A stretch of DNA of 31,162 nucleotides, taken from assembly GCA_039199225.1 (NCBI GenBank), contig JBCCSZ010000048.1, positions 1-31,162 on the forward strand. Reading direction: 5' to 3'. This stretch comes from JBCCSZ01 sp039199225 (GTDB lineage: Bacteria > Bacteroidota > Bacteroidia > Chitinophagales > Saprospiraceae). The notes beneath the pieces are model-generated. The model was not told the DNA's origin and did no database searches. It saw only the letters and a list, made by a program, of their open reading frames with translations. Positions 1 to 8,115 of this stretch are shown piece by piece (position 1 is the first letter of the stretch; the number at the start of each line of letters is the position of its first letter). The position numbers and the translations under genes are program-made.

Positions 1-277
1 AATATTTTTAATAATTTAAACGAACAACAACGCAAACAAAATATTAAATTAATTAAGAATTTTATAAAAAACAAGGTATTGCACTATTTAATGCAATTTT
101 TACAAAAAAGCCTTCATCCTTGAGTCGTTTACATCCCTCGATCCATCCTACTGAAAAATAAATCAATCCCACCGTAAAATAAATGGTCAAATAATTCAAT
201 GCCATCTGCCATACATTGAGTGCGTAGAGACCTTCATCCCAATACACTTATTAACCATTTAAAAAAATCAAATTCTT

Positions 278-883
278 ATGTGGAAATTTTCTAGAAGTTC
301 GTTTTTAGCCATCGTACTAGTAACCGCTACCGCTCTAGTGATTAGTTGCCAAAAATCAGAAGACGATCTAAACCCAATGACCGGATCAGAGCAAGCACTA
401 AATTCTGAACTCTCTGTTTTGAGTTTTGGGCCGGACCCTGTAGAGTCCTGCTTTAGACCTGCCCGTAGAGTCCGAGACCTGGCCACATTGCGCGAATTCT
501 CTTGCTCATCAAGTGAAATCTCCCCTCCTGTACTAACAGATTCCAAGGGAACATTGGATGATGGAGGAAGCAAAGGCTGTGGAGAACTTTTTAGTTTTTG
601 CGGCTTCGGCGGGGAATCCGAAGTTCTTTATTTCGGAATCGATCCAAACCTTCCAAACACCATAGAAAGCGACGCCTTATTTTGCCTGGATGTATGCAGC
701 GAGGCAGCTATATCCTCAAAAACACAAAGAGAAATTTATGACAAGGCCGTCGCACTAGCCCGGTCAAAACGGCCACAGAGAAGCAACGGTACCCTGATGA
801 ACATCGCTCAGTTGGATTTTTACATCGCCTTGGACCCCGTCAATCTCAAGTTTGTCGTAGAGATGGCTGTCCTGTATTGTTGA
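278..883 (+). CDS. Cys-rich exported lipoprotein of unknown function
   Basis: A 201-residue protein with a type II signal peptide: a short basic start (MWKFSRSS), a hydrophobic core at about residues 9-22 and a lipobox VISC with Cys24 as the predicted acylated residue. The mature protein begins CQKSEDD; acidic residues right after the cysteine resemble the export signal of surface lipoproteins in Bacteroidota, so an outer-membrane, perhaps cell-surface, location is inferred. It has seven more cysteines, including a cluster near GCGELFSFCGFGG and one as the last residue, which suggests disulfides. I recognise no domain. The ATG follows an A-rich stretch with no Shine-Dalgarno sequence, usual for this phylum. 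It converges on the halogenase gene and is separated from it by terminator hairpins, so it is probably not part of the peptide cluster. Confidence 0.7.
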   Translation: MWKFSRSSFLAIVLVTATALVISCQKSEDDLNPMTGSEQALNSELSVLSFGPDPVESCFRPARRVRDLATLREFSCSSSEISPPVLTDSKGTLDDGGSKGCGELFSFCGFGGESEVLYFGIDPNLPNTIESDALFCLDVCSEAAISSKTQREIYDKAVALARSKRPQRSNGTLMNIAQLDFYIALDPVNLKFVVEMAVLYC

Positions 884-902
884 GAAAGACCGTAATAATT
901 AA

Positions 903-922
903 TTTGCCTCCCAGTAGGCAAA
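903..922. terminator. Hairpin 20 nt after the lipoprotein gene
   Basis: A perfect 7-bp inverted repeat, TTTGCCT / AGGCAAA (903-909 and 916-922), with a six-base loop. On the plus strand it is followed by A residues rather than T residues, so it is not a classical intrinsic terminator in that direction. It sits between convergent genes beside a stronger hairpin and may add to bidirectional termination. Confidence 0.4.
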
Positions 923-951
923 AAAAACGAGAGGGAAATGTTCCCTCTCGT
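920..951 (-). terminator. Intrinsic terminator of the minus-strand cluster
   Basis: A perfect inverted repeat, CGAGAGGGAA (928-937) and TTCCCTCTCG (941-950), with an ATG loop and one further A-T pair (927/951). On the minus strand the stem is followed directly by eight T residues (complement of 920-927), the classical intrinsic form. It lies 33 nt past the halogenase stop and so ends minus-strand transcription of the cluster. In the plus direction the tail is only TCTCATTATA, so its strength there is doubtful. Confidence 0.85.
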
Positions 952-983
952 CTCATTATAAAAGTATGTTAGACACGTGCGTG

Positions 984-2585
984 CTAGGAGACCTGCTCCA
1001 CTTCCTTGGGCTGGTGAATACCCTTCAAGAAGTCGTAGTGGGTCGGCAGAGAAGCAAGTCGGTGGCGAACTTCCTTCCGGATTTTTTCAAGCTGCAGCTC
1101 ACCCTTTTGCATCAGGTCCGGACGAAGATTCAAAATCGGTAGTATTTCATCTGGTAGATAGTTGACGCCTGCCAATACTGCCTGGTAATTACTGTTGGTC
1201 CAGAAGCGATCAAAACTGGATTCAAAAGTCGAGTACAGAGACTTATTACCGTGGTAGCTCATCTTGATGGGCAGACCCGCCTTTTGCTTATCCAATATCT
1301 CTTGTAGAGAATCCGGAATTTTCACCTCCTTGGCAGCTCTCCAAAATGGCGTATCCTTGCGGCCGGCTGTAATGAAGTGCATGATGATGAAATCCTTGAC
1401 ATCTTCCACCATATAAGAAACGCGCTCATTGAAAGCTTTGCGGTGGACCGGATTGACATCTCCCGATGGGAAATGGCGAATGAATTGGTGCAAGGCTGCA
1501 TAGACGAAGTACAAGCCTGTAGACTCCAATGGCTCCAGGAAGCTACTCGCCAAACCGATGCCTACGCAGTTTTTCACCCATGAACGACGGCGGCGGCCCG
1601 TTCTGAAGCGAATGTGGCGAACATCGCGGCCTTCGGCTCGCTCTCCAAAGTGCTGGCGCAATTCAGCCTCTGCATCTTCTTGGCTGACGAACTGGCTAGA
1701 GTATACATAGCCATTGCCGGTCCTGCCAAAGAGTGGCGTTTCCCAAAGCCAGCCATGCTTCATACCCGTAGCGCTGGTGTAAGGACGAATTTGTTCTGCC
1801 TTTGGATTGCCAGGGATATTGATGGCCACGGCGCTATCGGTCAACAGCGTATCATTGAAATCAATCCAGGGTTCTCCCAATGCCTTGCCCAGTAAGGCGC
1901 CCGTGAAACCGGTGCAATCAACGTACATTTCGGCTTCGTACTTGTCGCCATTTTCGCCGACCAACCAACCGATGTTGCCCTCTTCATTCAAATGAACATG
2001 AACGATGTTGTCATAGATGTGTTCCACACCGCGCTCCACCGAACGATCGCGCAAAAAGTCGGCGACCAATTGCGCATCGATGTGATAAGCGTAATGCTCT
2101 ACCTTCCGCCCATCCGACATTTTAGGTGCCAGGTGGCGTTCGCAATAGTGGGGAGAAGTATAGCAGCTCTTGTCCAAAGCAACACCACCTTCTTCTGCCC
2201 ATTTTTTGTATAGGATATGAGACAGTGGAACTTCTCCAATGCTGGGAATTTCCCCAAAGCAGTGGTAATACTTATCACCACCTTCTTCCGGACTTTTCAA
2301 CCAATTCATAAACTTGATACCCATCTTGAAAGTCGCCTTACAAGCTGGCATCCATTCACTTTCGGGAATTCCCAAAAAGTCGAAAAAATCTTCCTTTATT
2401 GTAGGAAGTGTCGCTTCTCCTACACCGATTCTACCGATGGTCGGAGATTCTACCAGACAAACCTGAACTTGTTTTCCGAGGGCGTGATTCAAAAATGCAG
2501 CGGACATCCAACCGGCACTGCCACCTCCAAGCACAATAAGTTTGCGAACTGGTTTGCTTTCCTGATTAATTTTTGAAGTGTGCAT
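984..2585 (-). CDS. Flavin-dependent tryptophan-halogenase-family protein
   Basis: At 533 residues it is the usual length for this family. It shows the FAD-binding GGGSAGW motif (residues 20-26), the RIGVGEAT segment, and a lysine in FKMGIKF (Lys87) that aligns with catalytic Lys79 of PrnA. It also has the FLEPLESTGLYF segment, which carries the glutamate that cooperates with that lysine. Family members use FADH2 from a partner reductase, O2 and chloride or bromide to make HOX, which is relayed to the lysine and then to an electron-rich aromatic ring. The usual WxWxIP motif reads WLWETP here. Overall it looks PrnA-like, which favours free tryptophan, but no A domain in view has a Trp code, so the acceptor may belong to an upstream module or be a bound peptide. 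No flavin reductase is visible. It is the last gene of the row, 243 nt after its neighbour, so it may have its own promoter. Confidence 0.92.
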   Translation of the reverse strand: MHTSKINQESKPVRKLIVLGGGSAGWMSAAFLNHALGKQVQVCLVESPTIGRIGVGEATLPTIKEDFFDFLGIPESEWMPACKATFKMGIKFMNWLKSPEEGGDKYYHCFGEIPSIGEVPLSHILYKKWAEEGGVALDKSCYTSPHYCERHLAPKMSDGRKVEHYAYHIDAQLVADFLRDRSVERGVEHIYDNIVHVHLNEEGNIGWLVGENGDKYEAEMYVDCTGFTGALLGKALGEPWIDFNDTLLTDSAVAINIPGNPKAEQIRPYTSATGMKHGWLWETPLFGRTGNGYVYSSQFVSQEDAEAELRQHFGERAEGRDVRHIRFRTGRRRRSWVKNCVGIGLASSFLEPLESTGLYFVYAALHQFIRHFPSGDVNPVHRKAFNERVSYMVEDVKDFIIMHFITAGRKDTPFWRAAKEVKIPDSLQEILDKQKAGLPIKMSYHGNKSLYSTFESSFDRFWTNSNYQAVLAGVNYLPDEILPILNLRPDLMQKGELQLEKIRKEVRHRLASLPTHYDFLKGIHQPKEVEQVS

Positions 2586-2828
2586 TCAATTTTTTTTAGG
2601 GTCAATTAATAAAGAATAAGATTGAAGTAGCGAGGCTAAAAAACAGCTACATGAAACTGCCATATCACTTAGCAATAGACTACTCCGACAATTCAGAAAG
2701 ATTAGCTTTTTATCTTATGTCATCCAGGCTGCAATGAACGAATAACATCGCATGGAATCCCTACCTACTAGCAGGCAGATTGACCATCGCAACTTGAATT
2801 AATTACAGGCAATTTTGTTAGCCATTCG
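2586..2828. other. 243-nt gap before the halogenase gene
   Basis: AT-rich, with no reading frame or RNA gene that I can support. It is by far the largest gap in the minus-strand row, so a separate halogenase promoter is possible. I found no exact copy of the Bacteroidota -7 element (TAnnTTTG) and no strong terminator after the dehydrogenase. The halogenase leader just before the start is A-rich (CTAAAAAAAATTGA) without a Shine-Dalgarno sequence. Confidence 0.4.
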
Positions 2829-4151
2829 TTACACTGCTAAAGCAGTTTCTTTTTTTGAAATCCGTTTGACGGCTTGCAAAGGCAGCGATAGTTCGTCCAG
2901 GAGCAGGCGCTTGCCTTCCCGATGGATGAAATTATTGCCTTCCCATTCCCACACAAAACCCGATCGTTTGTAACCACCATCGATGATTCTACTCGGTCCA
3001 TTTTCCGGACAAGAAGCCGTCGAATTGTAATAGACATTTTTGTGGGAACGCTCTAGATAATCTGCAAATTCAGGCGGACAACTGCCATAGGCAGCCGCGT
3101 TGAGTCCATAGCGGGTGTCGTCCACTTGTAGCAACAGGCTTTGAAGATCGTCGCCAAATCGCACCAGTGGAAAGACCGGCCCAAAGGTTTCATCTCTGAC
3201 CACCGTCATTTCATTGACACAATCGGTCAATACTGTTGGACTGACGATGCCCATACCAGTCGTGCGTCCTCGGTAAATGTCACCACCCAAAACCAAGTTG
3301 GCACCACCGTTGACGGCCTCCTTGATTTGTTGTTGAATTTTGTGTAGGACTTTGTCAGAATAAATCGGTCCAAGGGTAACACCCTCCTCTTGTGGCTCGC
3401 CGTGCTTAACCGCTTTTAGCTTCTCAACCAGCAGGGCTGAAAATGCTTCGTAGATGGAATCGTGGATGTAAAAGCGTTCCAGAGCAGAGCAAGACTGGCC
3501 ACCATTGTTTAGGCCGCAACGGATGGCACCGTCGACTGCTGACTCCAGGTCTGAATCCGGAAAGACCACCAGGGGATCGTTGCCGGGACCTTCGAAGATC
3601 ACTTTCGTACCAGTACGGCGTGCCAGGTTTTTGTATTGGTCGATCCAGCGATCGTCTCCATAAATGACAACAGCATCGATGGTCGGGTCGAGGATGCAAC
3701 GACGCAAAAAGCTGGCAGAAGACTCCTCTCTTGGCGCAATGCTCACACCTGGCAAATTGGCCATAATCAATTCTTCGAAAATCGGAGAAATTCGGGACAG
3801 CTGCCTTGGAAGTTTTACGATGGTTCGGTTGCCCATATAAAAAGAGCTGAAGACGGATTTACCCGAAACCTGCCCAACGGAATTTTTCGGCAACAACACT
3901 GCAACCGTTCCGATCGGCTGTCGCTCGGCCGGACTTACATCGAAGGCTTGTGCATAGATGTTATTCGCACCAAAATTTTGAACAAGTGTTGCCGGAAGGT
4001 GAACTTCCCTGTACAGGATGTTCTCCCTGGTAAAGGAAGTGTCCGCCATGTAAGCAGCCACGATGGCCTCTCTGGTTTCCGGTTCTTTGAGTTGTTTGCC
4101 AAAAGCAGCCAAGGCAAGCTTTCTCGCTTGATAATCAACCATATTTACCAA
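2829..4151 (-). CDS. Aldehyde dehydrogenase-family oxidoreductase
   Basis: A 440-residue ALDH-superfamily protein. The nucleophile is Cys221 in NNGGQSCSALER and the general base is Glu187 in FEGPGNDP; the 34-residue spacing equals that of the classical Glu268/Cys302 pair. Asn90 in PKN matches the oxyanion-hole asparagine, and ETFGPVF is the NAD-contact motif. Members oxidise aldehydes to acids, or to CoA esters, with NAD(P)+. It is about 50 residues shorter than typical ALDHs at the N terminus and has PKNSVG where PWNFP is usual, so it belongs to a divergent branch. It lies 94 nt after the thioesterase-ending NRPS, which suggests a role in making an unusual building block or oxidising a side chain. 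The substrate cannot be read from sequence. A reductive peptide-release role is unlikely because a thioesterase is present. Confidence 0.85.
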   Translation of the reverse strand: MVNMVDYQARKLALAAFGKQLKEPETREAIVAAYMADTSFTRENILYREVHLPATLVQNFGANNIYAQAFDVSPAERQPIGTVAVLLPKNSVGQVSGKSVFSSFYMGNRTIVKLPRQLSRISPIFEELIMANLPGVSIAPREESSASFLRRCILDPTIDAVVIYGDDRWIDQYKNLARRTGTKVIFEGPGNDPLVVFPDSDLESAVDGAIRCGLNNGGQSCSALERFYIHDSIYEAFSALLVEKLKAVKHGEPQEEGVTLGPIYSDKVLHKIQQQIKEAVNGGANLVLGGDIYRGRTTGMGIVSPTVLTDCVNEMTVVRDETFGPVFPLVRFGDDLQSLLLQVDDTRYGLNAAAYGSCPPEFADYLERSHKNVYYNSTASCPENGPSRIIDGGYKRSGFVWEWEGNNFIHREGKRLLLDELSLPLQAVKRISKKETALAV

Positions 4152-4245
4152 ATTTTAAGTTTTTAAAAATCATACCACCTTTCAAAAATCCGGGCGATAC
4201 GTCCCCTCCGTTTTTTGGAGGAATCTATAGTCCCCATACACATTC

Positions 4246-7200
4246 TCATTTCGGATATACCGTTTCGGAAGAAACTTTCTCCTCCGAGTCGTTCCAGTAT
4301 GTAGAATAGACCAGCTCGCCATTCAGTATCCGACGAATAAGTTGGATGTTCTGCTCGGCAAAGCCAGGATATAGCATTTCTTCATGCCTACCGTACCCCC
4401 TGTGGGTTTGGTAAGTCTGTTGGGTGGAATGCGCCCAATGTTTCATTCTTTCGGCAACAGCATCGGGAACATCGGTCGACTTTAGTAGGTCGATCGGTGC
4501 GTCGATCTGTCCTTGGTGTACATTGGCACAAGAAAAACGGTAATAGGATTCGATGCGCTTGAGTTGTCGCTCCATCCATTCGGCATCGGCATTCGATTGG
4601 GAGAAGAAGGCAGAAAATTGTTGCTTCATTTGTTGGGCATAAGCCATCGCTTCTTCATCGCTTGGGAAATGAGCCTCCTGACGCGCTGCCGAATCAATCA
4701 GCACCAGTCGCTCGATTTTTCGACCACGGCGCTCCAACTCGCAGGCTACACTAAAGGCGAATCCTCCGCCTGCGGAATAGCCCATCAGACTGAGTGTGCC
4801 TTGTCTTTGTTCAGACTCCACCAAATCAGCTGCCTGCTGAATGACATTATCTGTTTCGACATAGTTGATGCCGAATACCGTTTTGTCTGTCAATCGCTTG
4901 GCCACCTCCATAAAAATCAATGCATCTCCTATGATAGGTGGAAAACAGAAGATGTTCTCCGAACCACCTTCGCTCAAGCGCATGATCTCCAAACCCGAAT
5001 GGGTCTCTTCGGAGCCTGCAACATAATCGCTCATATCTTCCAAACGAGGCCGCTTAAAGATTTCGGCCAGTCGCATCCGCCGCCCAGTTAAGCGTTCCAA
5101 CTCTGCCGACAAAGCCATGACCTTTAAGGAGTTGCCACCCGCCTCGAAAAAGTGTGTCCGTATACCAATGCCGCTCAATCCCAGCAACTTTTCCCAAATG
5201 GCAATCAATTTTTCATCCATCTCATTTCTGGCTGGCACAAACTCAATATGGGTTCTTGCTTCTGTCTTCAATGGATCGGGCAACTTGCTGCGGTCGATCT
5301 TGCCATTTAAGGTCAAAGGAATTTCATGGATGGCGGCAAAACGATCGGGAATCATGTAGGCAGGTAACCACTCGCCTATCTCACTGCGCAAATCTTCGAC
5401 CGACCACTGTTGCTTGGATATGATGTAAGCACATAGGTATTTGTGGCCCTCTTCGTCCTTCATATCGATGACAAAGGCTTCGTCGACTGCTGACAATTCC
5501 TGCAAAGCATGAGCAACTTCTTGCAACTCGATGCGCACACCTCGAATCTTCACCTGAAAATCCTGGCGCCCCAAATACTCGATATTACCATCTGCCGACC
5601 AACGGGCCAGGTCACCGGTTTTGTACATCCTGGCGCCGTCCAAAAACGGATCGTCTTTAAATTTCTCGGCTGTCAATTCTGGTAAGTTCAAATAGCCATC
5701 TCCCACAGAAATTCCACCTGTGTATATCTCACCAGTCACGCCGATTGGCACCGGATTGTTGTACTCGTCCAAAATATAGGTCCGCGAATTTTCGATGGGC
5801 CGCCCAATGAAAATGGTCGATGCAGCAGGGGGCATTTTCCAAACGGTACTGAAAATCGCACATTCGGAATTTCCATATAAATTGTAAACCGGGAAAGGCA
5901 GTTCGTATACGCGAGACAGGGCCTCTCCACTCAAGATCAATGCTCGTACGCTCGGCACAGAATGGATGTCGGCAAAGCGCATTAGGTTATCAAACACCGA
6001 AGGAACAAATTGCAAGATCGTCGCTTTGATGTTTTTCATCCAGTCGACCATCTCCGGATAATCCTGGTTGATGCCATCGTAGGGTCGCAGATAAACGGCT
6101 CCGCCCGTAAAGGTCAGGGGCAGCAACATTTCCATCTGAGCATCCGCAAAACTGATCGTCGTTTTCTGAGGAATGACATCCGCTGCACCAACAGAGAAGT
6201 AATCGGCAAACCAAGCCATGACATTGACCATATTCCGATGGTTCAAAATGACGCCCTTGGGTTGTCCGGTCGAGCCCGAGGAGTATTGTACAACGGCAGG
6301 GCTGTCGACTGTAATGGTCAGGTCTGGATTGCGGTCTGACCAACCTTCTAAGCTCCTCATACCAGCATTCAAATGTAAAAAGCGTCCATTGTTCGCTTCT
6401 GCCGTATTTGTTTCACTCAACAGAAAATGATTGCCGGTATCTTTTAGAATAAAGGCTTGACGCGCTTCTGGTAAAACCGGATCGACCAGGGTGATGCCTG
6501 CCCCGGCTTTGAAGGCGCCCAAGGCGGCGGCGATTAAGTGAAAACCTGTGGATAAAGCAAGGTTGACAATCTGTCCTTTTTGCAAACCTTTATCCATCAT
6601 GGCATGGGCAATTTGATTCGCAAAGGCATTCAATGCTTTATAACTCATCTGCTCTTGGCCAAAGACTACCGCAACGGCTGTCGGCTGATCGGCTTGTATT
6701 TTTTCAAAAAGGCAATGAATAGGTTCATCCAAGGGATAATCCGTATTAACAGGATTGAACTTGTGCAACAAATGATAGCGCTCTTCTTCCCGGAGCAATT
6801 CCAATTGGGCAATCGGAAGATCGGCTTGGTGAATGGCATTGTGCATTAATGCCTCAAAATGGGTGGCCAATCGCTGAATGGTTTCCGGCAGGTACAAATC
6901 GGGATTGTATTCCAAGTCGAATCGGAAATGACCCTTGTGTTCTGCCACATAAAACGATAGATCAAACAGACTAGAGTTGCCACCACTCGAAACAGGCTCA
7001 ATCGTTAGACCAGAAAAACCACCCGACTTTTGTTCACTATCCTGCAGTGCCAAGACAACCTGGAAAAGGGGCGTCCGACTGAGGTCTCTTTGCAAATCCA
7101 AATCTTCTACCAATCGATCAAACGGGTAGTGCTGATAACGCTGTGCCTGACTGCTATTGCGACTGACGGCTGCCAAAAACTGACGGAAGGATTCTTTTGG

Positions 7201-8115
7201 TCGAATTTGATCGCGCAAACCCAGCATGTTGGTGTATAGTCCAATCTGAGATTCCAAAACGGACTGTTCTCGACCCGCGATCGGACTGCCAATGATAATG
7301 TCTGTTTGGCCTGTATAGCGATGCAGCAATACCTTTACAATCGCATTCAATCCAACAAATAAGCTGGTATTGTTGGCCCGACAAAATGCCTGCATGTCTT
7401 TTACCAACTGACCACCAATCCGAAATTCATAGTGCGCGCCCTTGTAGGTTTGAATCGGTGGACGACTGTGATCTTCCGGGAAAGTGGCTACCGGAATATT
7501 TCCACTCAATTGATTCAACCAATAATCACGGGCTTCTTTCCCTTCTGAAACTTCCAACATTTTCTGCTGCCAACTCGCAAAGTCTTTGTATTGAATGGAC
7601 AATTCTGGCAAAACAGCCTCCTCCCCTTTCTGTGCCGCTACGTACAACTGTTGCAAATCATTGACGATGACTTTCATCGACCAACCATCTGCCAATATGT
7701 GGTGGATGTTGAAATAAAAGATGTGCGTATCCGGTCCGATCTTGTAAATTTTTGAATGCAACAAAGGACCTTCTGCCAAATCAAAAGCTTCATTGGCAAC
7801 TGCATGAATACGAGCCAATGCGCTTTCCAATGGCTGATCTTCCGACTGTAAATCCTCCGATTCCTGAACGAATTCAAAAGATTCGATGGGTAAGATCATT
7901 TGCCTTGGCAAGCCATCTACCGTTCGGAAAACGGTCCGAAGTATCTCATGTCGAGCAGCTAATTTTTGTAAGGCCACTTCAAAGGCTTCTACCTGTAGAG
8001 GTCCCTCCATCCGGAAAGCCGAAGGAATGTTGAAAGCCGCACCTGCCTCTCCCAATTCTTGCAATACCCAAAGGCGCTTCTGAGCATTCGACAGTGGATA
8101 ATCATTAGCTTTATC
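4246..8115 (-). other. NRPS module 5: C, atypical A, PCP, thioesterase
   Basis: Residues about 4990-6278. C5 (YPLSNAQKRLWVL, HHILADG with His5127) is of the L-accepting type. A5 is a relative of A2: it reads SFADAQME where SFDxxxW is usual (Ala5646, Asp5647), and the hand-read code is ADMQISLIFK, again suggesting a beta-amino acid. PCP5 has Ser5985 in AGGNS. The TE has the nucleophile Ser6103 in GYSAGG, Asp6130 in LVLIDS and His6233 in GRHEEML, the complete type I thioesterase triad, so the chain is released by hydrolysis or cyclisation. The free hydroxyls of two threonines, the ornithine amine and the N terminus are all possible ring-closing nucleophiles. Confidence 0.85.

Noticed and set aside
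78..101. Inverted repeat ATTGCA/TGCAAT followed by four to five T residues on the plus strand
   Set aside because: Only a six-pair, A/T-dominated stem with an eight-base loop, and no known gene reads into it.
62..247. A 61-residue minus-strand frame with a hydrophobic middle, possibly a small membrane protein
   Set aside because: Short, in AT-rich DNA, with no recognisable family and no clear start signal. It could be the remains of a gene, but I cannot support it.
4205..4221. CCTCC/GGAGG inverted repeat between the large NRPS and the dehydrogenase gene, possible terminator
   Set aside because: Five-pair stem with a seven-base loop and no T-tract after it on the minus strand; too weak to call.
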